Assembly (NCBI GenBank): GCA_023229765.1
Contig: JALNYO010000009.1
Location: 1-64,000, forward strand
From: Syntrophales bacterium
GTDB taxonomy: Bacteria; Desulfobacterota; Syntrophia; Syntrophales; UBA5619
Length of the DNA: 64,000 nucleotides
Reading direction: 5' to 3'
Shown here: positions 20,161 through 28,915 of the stretch, piece after piece
How positions within the stretch are numbered: the first letter of the stretch is position 1
Layout: each line of letters opens with the position of its first letter
Translations under genes and position numbers: made by a program
The notes under the pieces: generated by a model
Told to the model about the DNA's origin: nothing
The model's input: only the letters and a program-made list of their open reading frames with translations
The model's database searches: none

Positions 20161-20189
20161 ATACTACATGATTGCCGATATTTTGTAAA
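20161..20189 (-). promoter_or_regulatory. Sigma-70 promoter of the dksA-type gene
   Basis: Minus strand: -35 TTTACA (20189-20184), 17-nt spacer, -10 TAGTAT (20166-20161). The predicted start lies about 40 nt before the CTG codon at 20113, leaving the AAGGAAGGAG site in the leader. This supports translation starting at CTG rather than further downstream. Confidence 0.6.
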
Positions 20190-20206
20190 GAAAAAAATAG
20201 AGGCGA

Positions 20207-20689
20207 CTATTTTTCTGTGTAGGCAAGGCGTATCTTTTCTATAATGTTGGTCGTGGAGGCGCCTTCAACGATGGGGATCAGTTCAATCCTTCCTCCCCAT
20301 GACAAGACCTCTTTCCTGCCGACAATTTCCTCAACGCGCCAGTCGGCGCCCTTGACGAGAACATCAGGCTTCAGATGCTCTATCAGTTTGAGGGGCGTCG
20401 TTTCTTCGAAGAGGGTTACGTAATCGACCGCTTTGAGAGAGGCAACCACCTCGGCCCTTTCTTCCTGGGGTACGATGGGACGTCTGTCCCCCTTGATCTT
20501 CCTGACGGAGGAGTCGCTGTTAAGTCCCAGGACAAGAACGTCCCCGGCCGCTCTTGCCTGCTTGAGATACCGGACGTGCCCCGCGTGAAGTATGTCGAAA
20601 CATCCGTTTGTGAATACGATTTTGCCGCCTTTTCCCCGCAGGTTTTCCACCGTCTCCTTCAACTCTTCCCAGGACAGAATATTTTTCAT
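20207..20689 (-). CDS. rfaE2: D-glycero-beta-D-manno-heptose 1-phosphate adenylyltransferase
   Basis: 160-residue nucleotidyltransferase of the cytidylyltransferase-like family, equivalent to the C-terminal half of HldE/RfaE. The HxGH motif is in NGCFDILHAGHVRYL (residues about 27-41), and the family segments LNSDSSVRKIKGDRRP and VKGADW are present. It makes ADP-heptose for the LPS inner core. The kinase half is not in this window, as expected for lineages with split genes. Confidence 0.93.
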   Translation of the reverse strand: MKNILSWEELKETVENLRGKGGKIVFTNGCFDILHAGHVRYLKQARAAGDVLVLGLNSDSSVRKIKGDRRPIVPQEERAEVVASLKAVDYVTLFEETTPLKLIEHLKPDVLVKGADWRVEEIVGRKEVLSWGGRIELIPIVEGASTTNIIEKIRLAYTEK

Positions 20690-20695
20690 GTATCC

Positions 20696-21436
20696 TCATT
20701 TCTCCGCAGTATGTTCTCCGGTTGCCCGAGCCGCGGTCAAGATGGCCACTGCTTCGGCATTGGCGTCAAGCAGAACGCGGGAGCACTCGGCAAGAGTGCT
20801 TCCCGTTGTGTAAACATCGTCAATCAAAAGGATTTTTTTCCCGGCTATGTTTTCAGGGTTTTTTATGGAAAACGCCCCTTGCACATTTACCGAACGCTCT
20901 TTTCTGCCCATGCCGACCTGCGGCGGCGTAAACCGCACCCTTTTTAACGATGAAAAGTCAAGCGGGACATGGAAACGGTTGGACAACGCGCGTGCCAGGA
21001 TCACCGCCTGGTTGAATCCCCTTTCTCGCAGTCTTTTGATGTGCAGGGGAACCGGGATGATCAGGTCGAACGTTCCCATTTCCCATATTCCGGAGGCGAA
21101 ATCGGCCATGATGTTTCCCAGCGCCTTGCCGATTCCGGTTTTGCCGTGGTACTTGAACTTGTGAATGGCGGTAAGGATTGTTCCTTCATACCTTCCGACG
21201 GAACGGGCGAGCGCGTATGGTTTTTCCTCCATCAGGCACTGGCCGCAGAGGTGATCGCTACCCTCTTCAGCGGGAAAAGGGATCCCGCAGCGAGGGCAAA
21301 GCGGCGAGACAATAAAGCTGATTCCTTTCAGGCAGTTTTCGCAGAGAGACAGTGAAGAATGCCGCTGCAGAAGCTCTCCGCAAACGACACAGCAAGGCGG
21401 GAAAATAATGTCCGCAATCCCGGCAAGAATATTCAA
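20696..21436 (-). CDS. comF: ComF family protein
   Basis: 246 residues. An N-terminal four-cysteine zinc region (PCCVVC, CENC, CPRC, CGQC) is followed by a phosphoribosyltransferase fold with the PRPP loop ILLIDDVYTTGSTLAEC. ComF proteins aid DNA uptake in competent bacteria; elsewhere their role is uncertain. The stop is 6 nt before rfaE2, suggesting one transcript. Confidence 0.92.
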   Translation of the reverse strand: MNILAGIADIIFPPCCVVCGELLQRHSSLSLCENCLKGISFIVSPLCPRCGIPFPAEEGSDHLCGQCLMEEKPYALARSVGRYEGTILTAIHKFKYHGKTGIGKALGNIMADFASGIWEMGTFDLIIPVPLHIKRLRERGFNQAVILARALSNRFHVPLDFSSLKRVRFTPPQVGMGRKERSVNVQGAFSIKNPENIAGKKILLIDDVYTTGSTLAECSRVLLDANAEAVAILTAARATGEHTAEK

Positions 21437-21458
21437 TGCCTTGGACCTTCTCTGCGGG

Positions 21459-21857
21459 TTATATTGCTTTCGGCAGCGAACGGAGGGCCGTTGCGTCCTC
21501 CGGGATCGCCATTAGAGGGGCTTCCGCCCATAGTCGCTCCAAGTCGTAAAAGATGCGAATCGATTCGAGAAAGACATGCACGATGATGTCGTCGTAATCG
21601 AGAAGCATCCATTTTCCCTCCGATTCGCCTTCAACGCCCAAGGGCAGGAGTCCTGCTTTTTTTACACTTTCCTGAATAGCAGAGGATATTGCCCTGACCT
21701 GCCGGTCGGATGTCCCGCTGCAGATAATAAACCAATCGGCAAAAGCGGAGATTTCTTTTACATTGAGCACAACGGGGTTTAAGGCTTTTTTATCCAGCAG
21801 GGCGTTAATGAAGAGCAATAACCTTTCCGGTGAATCATTTTCCTTTTTTTCTGGCAA
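21459..21857 (-). CDS. rsfS: Ribosomal silencing factor RsfS
   Basis: 132-residue RsfS/Iojap protein, which binds uL14 and blocks subunit joining when nutrients are scarce. Family motifs are LNVKEISAFADWFIICSG, GTSDRQVRAISSAI, LGVEGESEGKWMLLDYDDIIVHVF and the conserved YDLERLW. The frame is open up to 22004, but I prefer TTG at 21857: GGGAGGAAGC stands immediately upstream and the resulting length fits the family. The usual neighbour nadD is absent. Confidence 0.88.
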   Translation of the reverse strand: MPEKKENDSPERLLLFINALLDKKALNPVVLNVKEISAFADWFIICSGTSDRQVRAISSAIQESVKKAGLLPLGVEGESEGKWMLLDYDDIIVHVFLESIRIFYDLERLWAEAPLMAIPEDATALRSLPKAI

Positions 21858-22100
21858 GCTTCCTCCCAATAATAAACATTTACCTGTATTATCCTGAACA
21901 TGAACATCCCTTTTCCGGAGGCGCACAAATTTTGCTGTTCGTTCGGATTTTTTCAACTCTTGATGGTTTTTGTAGCAGAATACGGGATTTATGTCAATGG
22001 ACATCCTGATCGTGAATCATTGCTTCCCCCCCGAAAGGATGCCCTTATGTCTTTAATGCAAAAAACAAGACAACCCCCCGTCACCAAGGTTGATTATTGC

Positions 22101-22129
22101 TTGACAAGCTAAAACAACCCCCCTATACA
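22101..22129 (+). promoter_or_regulatory. Sigma-70 promoter with flanking decamer repeats
   Basis: TTGACA (22101-22106), 17-nt spacer, TATACA (22124-22129): near consensus. The decamer ACAACCCCCC occurs at 22070-22079 and again at 22114-22123, just inside the spacer. The 44-bp spacing is about four helical turns, suggesting an operator. It should drive the FAD/Fe-S gene at 22240 with a leader of about 100 nt. Confidence 0.7.
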
Positions 22130-22239
22130 CCCGGCAGCCGCGCCCTCTCAAAAAATGGCCCGGCAATCAGGGCAGTGCGACGTAAGTTAGGGCGGGCGAA
22201 TCATAATTCCCATCATCTCTATTGGAGAGGAATAACAGG

Positions 22240-25086
22240 ATGAGCGCAACAGACAGTTCCTTAAACCCGGAAAAAATATTTACAGAGATCAAAAAAATGA
22301 TCAAGGGCGAGGTGTTTTACGATGATCTCAGCCGAACTCTCTACAGCAGCGCGGCCTGCCTGTTTCAGGTGAAGCCTTTGGGGATTGTGCAGCCGAGGGA
22401 CAAGGATGATGTAAGCAAAGTCGTGCAGTATGCAAGCCGCAATAAAATTCCGCTTATTGCCCGGGGGGGAGGAACCAGCCGTGTCGGGAACGAGCTGGGC
22501 GAGGGAATCATTCTCGATTTTTCCCGCTTCATGAATAATGTTCTGGAAGAGAACGCTCAGGAAAAATGGGTCCGCGTCCAGCCGGGCATAACGCCGGGCG
22601 CTCTGAACAAACTGCTCAAAACGAGCAAGCTCTTTTACCCGATTGATCCCTCTACCAAAGAGCATTGCACCATCGGCGGCATGATCTCGAACAATTCCAG
22701 CGGCCCGCATGCCATAAAATACGGGGCTACCCGCGATACGGCGCTTTCACTGGAGATTGTTCTCGCCAATGGCGAGATGATTACGACCGGGCCTGTTGCG
22801 GGGGGAAATGCTCCTGGAAAGACGGGAGCACTTTATCAGGGACTTGCCGACGTCCTCAATCGTTACAAAAAACCGCTTGAAGAAGAAAAACCTTTCACGA
22901 TCAAGAATTCCTCAGGTTATGATCTCTGGAGTATTCAGCAGAATGGGGCTATGGATCTGACCCCCCTTTTGGTGGGTTCCGAAGGAACGCTCGGGATTAT
23001 TACCGAGGCGAAAATCCGGCTCTGTCCGCTTCCGGGGAAGACCCTGGGCGGTTTGGTTTATTTGGATTCATTGGAGAAGGTCGGCCGGGCTGTCCAGAAA
23101 ATCCGTGAGCTGGAGCCCACGATGCTGGAGATCATCGAACGGCGGATTCTTGATCTGGCCCGGCAGCAGAAGGCGGAATTGCGGCCGTATCTGCCGGAGG
23201 GCGTTGAAGCGATGCTTTTCATCGAGTTCGAGGGAAAAGAGGAGGGTGAGCTCCGCGAAAAGTTTTCCCAGGTCGAGCAGGCCCTGAAGGGCGAAAATTT
23301 GGCCGTGGAAATAAAAGTGGCAAAGGACCAGAAGGACATGGCCATGTTGGGAAAGGTGCGCGCCATCTCCGGCCCGATCCTCAATAAAACAAAAGGCGTC
23401 AAAAAGCCCGTGGCCTTTGTTGAGGACGGCGCAGTCCATCCTACAAGGCTGCCGCAGTATATCAAGGGGTTGCGGGAAATATTCAGTAAATACGGGGTTG
23501 ATGCAGGCATCTATGGACATGCCGGCGACGGCAATATGCATTTGATGGTCTTTCTGGACCTGCGCCAGGAAGAAGAAGTGAAGAAGATGCTGGCTATTGC
23601 CGAGGAAACCTACAAGCTTATCTTTTCACTCAAGGGAACGATCAGCGGCGAACATGGGGACGGCCGGCTGCGGACCTATTATACCCGGCGGCAGTATCCC
23701 AAGCTTTACGCTGCGTTTATCGAAATAAAAAAACTTTTCGACCCCGACAACATCTTAAACCCCGGCTCCATCGTCGGCGGGGATGAAAATCCCCTTGCCC
23801 ACTTCCTCAAATTTATGAAAAAAGACGAGAGTTCTTCCCTGTCCGCGATCCTGACCAGTGAAGAGGTGCAGGAGGCAAGCGGGGTCTGTTCAGGCTGCGG
23901 GAAGTGCCGCTCCTACTGCCCGGTGGCAATGAAGGTGCTGGAGGAATGGGCGCTGGGAAGGGCAAAGGCGACGCTGATCCGCGGATACTTGGACGGAACG
24001 CTCGACCGGGCTATTCTGGATTCTCCGAAATTCAAGGAGGTTCTTGACTCTTGCGTGAACTGCAAGCGGTGCCTGACAGAGTGTCCATCGGGCGCCGACA
24101 TTCCCTGGCTTGCGGTCATGGGCCGGGCTTATGAAATAGAGAAAAACGGGGAGCCTTTCGGCCAGAGAGTCCTGGCAAGCACCCGTCAGCTCTGCGAGAT
24201 ATCGAGTATGTTCGCGCCTCTTGCCAATCTGGCTAACTCGCTGAAGCCGCTGCGCAAGGGGATGGAAATTGCTGTTGGCCTTGATTCCCGTAGGACGCTG
24301 CCGATATTTCCGAATTGCACGCTGCAGAAAAAAATGGAGAGCCGTCCGCATAAGACCAGCGCCAGGAAGGTCGTCTTTTTTGCGGGCTGCTATACCAATT
24401 TTAATGAGCCCGAGGATGACGGTCTGGCAACCGTGGAAATTCTCGAAAAGAACGGTTTTGAGGTTCTCCTGCCAGATTTCCGCTGCTGCGGCATCGCCCG
24501 TCTGAGTTCCGGGGCCTTAAGCGCGGTTGAAGAGGACATCAAATTCAATATTCGCAAACTATCAGAATTTGCAGACAAAAACATTCCCATTATTTTCAGC
24601 GAGTCAAGCTGCGCTCTTGCCGTTAAAATGGAATATCCGAAAATTGTGCATTCGGAAGAGGCGGTAAGTGTGGCAAGAAACTGCTATGATATTCATGACT
24701 TTTTGATGAAGCTTCATAAAAAAGGCGAGCTTAGCCTGGATTTCGGCAGTTTGAACGTCAAACTCGGCTACCACAATCCCTGTCACCTCCGCGCGCTCGG
24801 CATTGTCAAGGAGCCGGTGGAACTGCTCCGGCTGATTCCCGGGGTTACGGTTCAGGCATACTCTGACGAGTGCTGCGGCATCGCGGGCACCTTTGGCCTG
24901 AAGAAAAAGAACTACGACCTCTCGCTGGCGATTGGCGAGCGATTATTCAACGAAATAAGGGCTTCCGATGCTGAGCAGCTCATAACCGGCTGTGGCGCCT
25001 GCGCTCTGCAAATCTTTCAGGGAACGCAAAGAAAGGCGGTTGCCCCGGTTTCCCTGCTCGCGAAAGCCTACAGGGCTAAGAAGTAA
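22240..25086 (+). CDS. FAD-binding and (Fe-S)-binding oxidoreductase (GlcD-GlcF type fusion)
   Basis: 948 residues. An FAD-binding PCMH domain (about 35-240; RGGGTSRVGNELG, TIGGMISNNSSGPHAIKYG) is followed by the FAD-oxidase C domain with GHAGDGNMH and SGEHGDGR. Two ferredoxin-like 4Fe-4S motifs come next (CSGCGKCRSYCP, CVNCKRCLTECP), then two CCG repeats (FRCCGIA, DECCGIAG) as in heterodisulfide reductase HdrD and GlcF. This fuses glycolate or D-lactate dehydrogenase subunits into one chain. It should oxidise a 2-hydroxyacid and pass electrons through Fe-S clusters to a quinone or another carrier; the substrate is unproven. ATG 22240 follows GAGAGG at 9 nt; a TTG at 22222 is less likely. Confidence 0.9.
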   Translation: MSATDSSLNPEKIFTEIKKMIKGEVFYDDLSRTLYSSAACLFQVKPLGIVQPRDKDDVSKVVQYASRNKIPLIARGGGTSRVGNELGEGIILDFSRFMNNVLEENAQEKWVRVQPGITPGALNKLLKTSKLFYPIDPSTKEHCTIGGMISNNSSGPHAIKYGATRDTALSLEIVLANGEMITTGPVAGGNAPGKTGALYQGLADVLNRYKKPLEEEKPFTIKNSSGYDLWSIQQNGAMDLTPLLVGSEGTLGIITEAKIRLCPLPGKTLGGLVYLDSLEKVGRAVQKIRELEPTMLEIIERRILDLARQQKAELRPYLPEGVEAMLFIEFEGKEEGELREKFSQVEQALKGENLAVEIKVAKDQKDMAMLGKVRAISGPILNKTKGVKKPVAFVEDGAVHPTRLPQYIKGLREIFSKYGVDAGIYGHAGDGNMHLMVFLDLRQEEEVKKMLAIAEETYKLIFSLKGTISGEHGDGRLRTYYTRRQYPKLYAAFIEIKKLFDPDNILNPGSIVGGDENPLAHFLKFMKKDESSSLSAILTSEEVQEASGVCSGCGKCRSYCPVAMKVLEEWALGRAKATLIRGYLDGTLDRAILDSPKFKEVLDSCVNCKRCLTECPSGADIPWLAVMGRAYEIEKNGEPFGQRVLASTRQLCEISSMFAPLANLANSLKPLRKGMEIAVGLDSRRTLPIFPNCTLQKKMESRPHKTSARKVVFFAGCYTNFNEPEDDGLATVEILEKNGFEVLLPDFRCCGIARLSSGALSAVEEDIKFNIRKLSEFADKNIPIIFSESSCALAVKMEYPKIVHSEEAVSVARNCYDIHDFLMKLHKKGELSLDFGSLNVKLGYHNPCHLRALGIVKEPVELLRLIPGVTVQAYSDECCGIAGTFGLKKKNYDLSLAIGERLFNEIRASDAEQLITGCGACALQIFQGTQRKAVAPVSLLAKAYRAKK

Positions 25087-25228
25087 CCGGAAGTAAAAAC
25101 AAGCTGAGCAAGGCATCAGGCGAATTCATGTTTATCATCTGGGCGAGGGCGATCTTCCGTGTCAGTTTCAGTTGCGCACAACGAACGAAGGTTAAGCGGG
25201 AAAAAGCTTGGATATAGAAATAAGGAAT

Positions 25229-25462
25229 AACACTCAGGCCGGACCGGCGGTAATCAGCAGTTCCGGCCTGAGGGCCTGTCCTCAAATAACCTGAACAGCT
25301 TGCATCTCATCTTTGGGCCATCTTTGGCTGTGGCTCAATCACAAAATCCTCAACGTAGCGCTGCTACGTCTGCGGTTTTGTTCAATCGCCGCAACCAAAT
25401 CCAACCCAAATCTGAGCGCAATCTTGCCCAGGTTATTTGTGGACAGGCCCTGAGTGTTTTTT
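25229..25462. terminator. Bidirectional terminator hairpin interrupted by a MITE-like insertion
   Basis: The left arm AACACTCAGGCCGGA (25229-25243) pairs with TCCGGCCTGA (25262-25271). The arm resumes after the 179-bp element: dropping the element and one copy of the duplicated TGA restores TCCGGCCTGAGTGTT, the exact reverse complement of the 15-nt left arm, followed by T residues up to 25462. It lies between the FAD/Fe-S gene (stop 25086) and the convergent thiolase (stop 25461), so it originally ended both transcripts. Today only the inner 10 bp of the stem remains contiguous. Confidence 0.82.
25272..25450 (-). mobile_element. MITE-like element, copy A (179 bp)
   Basis: Short non-coding element with 22-bp terminal inverted repeats, starting GGGCCTGTCC at one end and ending GGACAGGCCC at the other, one mismatch between ends. 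It is flanked by the 3-bp direct repeat TGA (25269-25271 and 25451-25453). It carries an internal palindrome ACGTAGC-AGC-GCTACGT in the orientation of copy B. Its reverse complement matches copy B (61487-61665) at 176 of 179 positions. It encodes no transposase, so it would need one in trans. Confidence 0.88.
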
Positions 25463-26672
25463 AACCTACCTTGAAGATCATGGAGGCGCCGGTGTCGCCG
25501 GCGGCGCAACCGGCCCAGAGGCAGTAGCCGCCGCCGGCCATGGCGACTTCTTCAATCATTTCGGCAATGATTCTGCCTGCGGTCGGCGCCTGGGGATGGC
25601 CATAGACAATGGATGATCCGTAGTTATTCATCTTCATGACGTCATTGCCCAGCTTTTTGGCGAAATTGATGTCATTTGTCGCGAAGGGGTTATGGCTTTT
25701 GATCGCCTTCATATCGGTGATTTTCAGGCCGGCGTTGGCAAGGGCCATCTGAGCCGCCGGCACCGGCGCCGCAGCCATGAAGCCGGGCTCAACCCTGGAA
25801 AAGCCATAGGAGACGATCCGGACTTCGATCTTGGGATCCGCGCTCAATTCCTTCGCTTTTTCCCTGGTTGTGACGATGAAGCCGGCGTTGCCATCAGCCG
25901 GGTGCGTCTGTACGCCGAAACTGTGAACCCCGCCCTTTTCAATGGGAGAGAGCTTCGCCAAACCTTCTGCCGTCGTTGGGGTCACACCGTCATCCTCTTC
26001 TATCAAGATGGTTTTTTTCTTTGAGACCTTTACCTCCGCCGGGAACATATACCGTTTCTGGAAAGCTCGGTCGTTGGCCAGCGCCATCTCATACTGCTCA
26101 TAGCGGCGCAACGTCACGGCATCGCACTCCTCTTTGGTGATTCCTTCCTTTTTGGCCACGTTATCGGCGGTCTGCACCATCTTGGTGGGCGGGTAAACAT
26201 TGGGGTCATTGTTGAAATTGTCCATCAGCCAGTTTTCCGAATATACCTCGCCTCCGGGGCCCATCGGGTTCGCCCATACCGTGTGGCCGCCATTGGAGCA
26301 GCGGTCGGCCATCAGACCAAAGGCAACTTGCAGCGAGCCGTGTTCCACGGCCAGCGCCGCCAGATTCAGGATGGTTGTGGAAGTTGTGCAGGCCTGATTT
26401 ACCATCAGGGCGGGCAGATTCTTTTTGTTGTCGGTCAGTATGCCGGCGGCCCAGTTGTGGCTGTAAAACAGATGGGGCTGGGTAATGGTAATCCCGAAGT
26501 ACATATAGTCAAAAATAGCAGGGTCAATCTTTTTTTTCTCGAGCAGCCACCTTCGCGCCGTTTTTCCCGCCAGCTCGATTGAATTTTCATTCTGCATGCT
26601 TCCCTGCCAACGGACAAAAGGGGTAGAGTAATAACCATTGTAGGGTATATAGGCCTTTTCAAAAACGTTCAT
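25461..26672 (-). CDS. Thiolase family protein (acetyl-CoA acetyltransferase-like)
   Basis: 403-residue thiolase-fold protein. The acylated cysteine is C95 in NQACTTSTT. The His of the GHP motif is present (GHPQAPTAGR, near 359), as is the second catalytic cysteine near 389 (GCAAGDTGAS). The usual NEAFA motif is replaced by HNPFATND, which marks a divergent thiolase subfamily. It probably makes or breaks 3-ketoacyl-CoA in the acyl-CoA metabolism of an anaerobe, but chain length is unknown. It is monocistronic here, divergent from the PpiC gene and convergent with the FAD/Fe-S gene. Confidence 0.88.
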   Translation of the reverse strand: MNVFEKAYIPYNGYYSTPFVRWQGSMQNENSIELAGKTARRWLLEKKKIDPAIFDYMYFGITITQPHLFYSHNWAAGILTDNKKNLPALMVNQACTTSTTILNLAALAVEHGSLQVAFGLMADRCSNGGHTVWANPMGPGGEVYSENWLMDNFNNDPNVYPPTKMVQTADNVAKKEGITKEECDAVTLRRYEQYEMALANDRAFQKRYMFPAEVKVSKKKTILIEEDDGVTPTTAEGLAKLSPIEKGGVHSFGVQTHPADGNAGFIVTTREKAKELSADPKIEVRIVSYGFSRVEPGFMAAAPVPAAQMALANAGLKITDMKAIKSHNPFATNDINFAKKLGNDVMKMNNYGSSIVYGHPQAPTAGRIIAEMIEEVAMAGGGYCLWAGCAAGDTGASMIFKVG

Positions 26673-26751
26673 ATAACATCCTCCCTGTTAGCAAAACACG
26701 TTGCCATCCTGTAACTATCCCTTGTTGCTTCCATACCTTCAGAGTTGAGGA

Positions 26752-26778
26752 AATATATACAATTTTTTCGGTTGTCAA
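26752..26778 (-). promoter_or_regulatory. Possible promoter of the thiolase gene
   Basis: Minus strand: -35 TTGACA (26778-26773) and -10 TATATT (26757-26752), but the spacer is only 15 nt; an overlapping TATATA gives 13. The position (about 80 nt before the ATG) is reasonable. Weak because of the short spacer. Confidence 0.4.
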
Positions 26779-26800
26779 GATTTTTTTGATCACCATCCGC

Positions 26801-26830
26801 TTGACGGCAGCGCCTGCTTTCGCATATACT
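26801..26830 (+). promoter_or_regulatory. Sigma-70 promoter of the PpiC lipoprotein gene
   Basis: TTGACG (26801-26806), 18-nt spacer, TATACT (26825-26830). It lies about 90 nt upstream of the GTG start at 26919 and reads into the PpiC-MBL-HAD-tilS-ftsH run. Confidence 0.6.
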
Positions 26831-26918
26831 TACTCATGTTTTAGCAGATGCGCTATGTGTTATCTATGTAAAATCAGGATGATAGCGGGATATGAATAAA
26901 CTTTCAGGAGGATGGGGC

Positions 26919-27998
26919 GTGACTAAGAAAATTGGGCGGTATGTTACAATTGCGGCGGTATTTGCTTTTATCTTCGGCATTACAGTCGGGTGCGATGCGA
27001 ATGCGGAAAAAGATAAGACGGTTAAACAGATTATGGCGCCGGCGGGGAACGCCTCTGCGGCCTTGCCTGCCGGACAAAACGCAACCCCGGCCGCAACGGT
27101 AGATGGAGGCGCAACAGCCGTTGAAGTAGATGGACTGAAGCTTACCAATGCCGAAGTCGCCGCGCAAGTCGAGCAGAAAATGGCGCAAATTGCGGGACAG
27201 ATACCCCCGGAACGTTTGGAACAGGCCAGAGGCGATATCCGCAAGGGAATAATAGACGGGTTTGTTAATTTGACCCTCTTGAAAAAGGAGATAGCGACCA
27301 AGAAGGTCACGGCGAGTGAAAAGGAGATTACTGCCTTCATCGAGGAAGTTAAGGCGAATATGCCTCCTGGACAGACGATCGAGGGATTTATGAAGCAAAA
27401 CAGCATGGATATGGCAAAGTTTCGCGAAGAGGTCGGCAACAACATCAAGATAAAAAAGCTTATCCAGCAGGAGGCGGGGGGAAGCCTTAAGGCAACAGAT
27501 AAGGAAATCAACGATTTCTATGCCAAAAACAAACAGATGTTTTTAAAGCCGGAATCGGTGCATGCCCGGCACATTCTGGTGGCCAGTGAAGCGAAGGACG
27601 ACGAAAAGACCAAGGCGCAGAAGTTGGCCAAGGCTGAAGGAATTCGTAAAAAATTGGTGGCCGGGGAAGATTTTGCGCAGTTAGCAGCCAATAATTCCGA
27701 TTGTCCAAGCAAGGAAAAGGGCGGAGATCTTGGAACATTTGGCCGCGGGCAGATGGTCAAACCCTTTGAGGATGCCGCTTTTTCACAGGCGCCCAAGGCG
27801 ATCGGCCCGATTGTCAAGACCGATTTCGGGTTTCACATAATCCAGGTGCTTGAACATAAGGCCGCCGAAACGCTAAAACTGGACGGCGAGATGAAAAAGA
27901 AGATTGCCGCCTTTATGGAACGGCAAAAGCAGGAAGAAAATTTTGAAAAAATGATGAAAAGGCTTAAGACGGGAACGAAGATAGTTATAAACGGTTAA
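26919..27998 (+). CDS. Peptidylprolyl isomerase, SurA/PrsA-like lipoprotein
   Basis: 359 residues. After a basic N-terminus (MTKKIGRY) comes a hydrophobic stretch and a lipobox-like TVGC, so it is probably lipid-anchored in the envelope. A low-complexity Ala/Pro linker follows, then a SurA-like N-terminal chaperone domain (about 60-205). A PpiC rotamase domain (about 215-310) shows HARHILV, GGDLGTFGRGQMVKPFEDAAF and FGFHIIQV. It probably helps fold exported or outer-membrane proteins. GTG 26919 has GGAGG at ideal spacing; an ATG at 26892 is open but lacks a good site. Confidence 0.88.
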   Translation: MTKKIGRYVTIAAVFAFIFGITVGCDANAEKDKTVKQIMAPAGNASAALPAGQNATPAATVDGGATAVEVDGLKLTNAEVAAQVEQKMAQIAGQIPPERLEQARGDIRKGIIDGFVNLTLLKKEIATKKVTASEKEITAFIEEVKANMPPGQTIEGFMKQNSMDMAKFREEVGNNIKIKKLIQQEAGGSLKATDKEINDFYAKNKQMFLKPESVHARHILVASEAKDDEKTKAQKLAKAEGIRKKLVAGEDFAQLAANNSDCPSKEKGGDLGTFGRGQMVKPFEDAAFSQAPKAIGPIVKTDFGFHIIQVLEHKAAETLKLDGEMKKKIAAFMERQKQEENFEKMMKRLKTGTKIVING

Positions 27999-28012
27999 CG
28001 GGAGGACTCAAA

Positions 28013-28915
28013 ATGAGACACCGCAATGCGGGCAAGGTATGTGATCGCCTCTGGTACCTCGGGAGAGAGGAATCGGGCGTTTACCTGCTGGAGGGGGATG
28101 ATTGTTCGCTGATTATAAGTGGCGGGATGAGTTATCTGGCGCCTGTTGTTCTCGAACAGCTCGAGGATTTCCATATTAAAGAGGAGAAGATAGGCAAGCT
28201 GATTATTCTTCATGCCCATTTTGATCATGTGGGACTGGTTCCGTTCTTCAAACGCCGTTATCCGGAGCTGCAGATTTTCGCCCTTGCCCGGGGGTGGGAG
28301 ATACTGAAGATGGAAAAGGCTATTGCCACAATCAATTCCTCGAGCCTTATGGTAGCCAAAAGGGTAGGGGTTGAGGATTTGCTGAAGGGGATGGATCTGG
28401 AGTGGCGGGATGATGTCAGCGGCTCCGTTGTTGAGGAGGGAAGTGTGCTCGATTTGGGCGGTTTGACGGTGCGGGTTCTGGAGACGCCGGGTCACTCCTC
28501 CTGCTCCCTTTCTGCGTACTGTCCGGAAATAAAAGCGCTTTTCCCGTCGGATGGAGGGGGAATCCCCTTTGAGGACATAATCTTACCCGCCGGCAACTCC
28601 AATTATACCCAATATCAGCAAAGTCTGGCGAAGCTTTCCTCTTTGCCGGTGGATATTTTCTGTGCCGATCATTATGGGTATGTAACGGGCGAAGAGGCAA
28701 ATAACTATATCCAAAACAGCATGGAGTCGGCAAGGGAGCATCGAACGAAAATTGAGGCCATTTACCGGCGAACCGGTTCTGTGGAGGAAACGGTGCAAGA
28801 GGTTCTGGATGCGGTCTATAAAGAACGTCCCAGCTACTTTCTTTCCCCGGAGATATATGCCGGGGTTTACCGCCAGACAGTGCGGCACATTGCCTCGGCC
28901 ATGGGGGAAAGATGA
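28013..28915 (+). CDS. MBL-fold metallo-hydrolase
   Basis: 300 residues of metallo-beta-lactamase fold: the metal motif HAHFDHVG is near residues 64-71, with later ligands in TPGHSSCS and the Asp of FPSDGGG. The C-terminal helical part (about 215-300) resembles that of MBL proteins with an extra helical tail. The substrate is unknown. The ATG follows GGGAGGA. Its stop overlaps the next ATG (ATGA), so it is coupled to the HAD phosphatase. Confidence 0.85.
   Translation: MRHRNAGKVCDRLWYLGREESGVYLLEGDDCSLIISGGMSYLAPVVLEQLEDFHIKEEKIGKLIILHAHFDHVGLVPFFKRRYPELQIFALARGWEILKMEKAIATINSSSLMVAKRVGVEDLLKGMDLEWRDDVSGSVVEEGSVLDLGGLTVRVLETPGHSSCSLSAYCPEIKALFPSDGGGIPFEDIILPAGNSNYTQYQQSLAKLSSLPVDIFCADHYGYVTGEEANNYIQNSMESAREHRTKIEAIYRRTGSVEETVQEVLDAVYKERPSYFLSPEIYAGVYRQTVRHIASAMGER

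Noticed and set aside
25272..25450. REP/CRISPR-type repeat or a small gene inside the 179-bp element
   Set aside because: There are no regularly spaced repeats or spacers. The readable peptide is simply the translation of the mobile repeat and occurs in both copies without a ribosome site.
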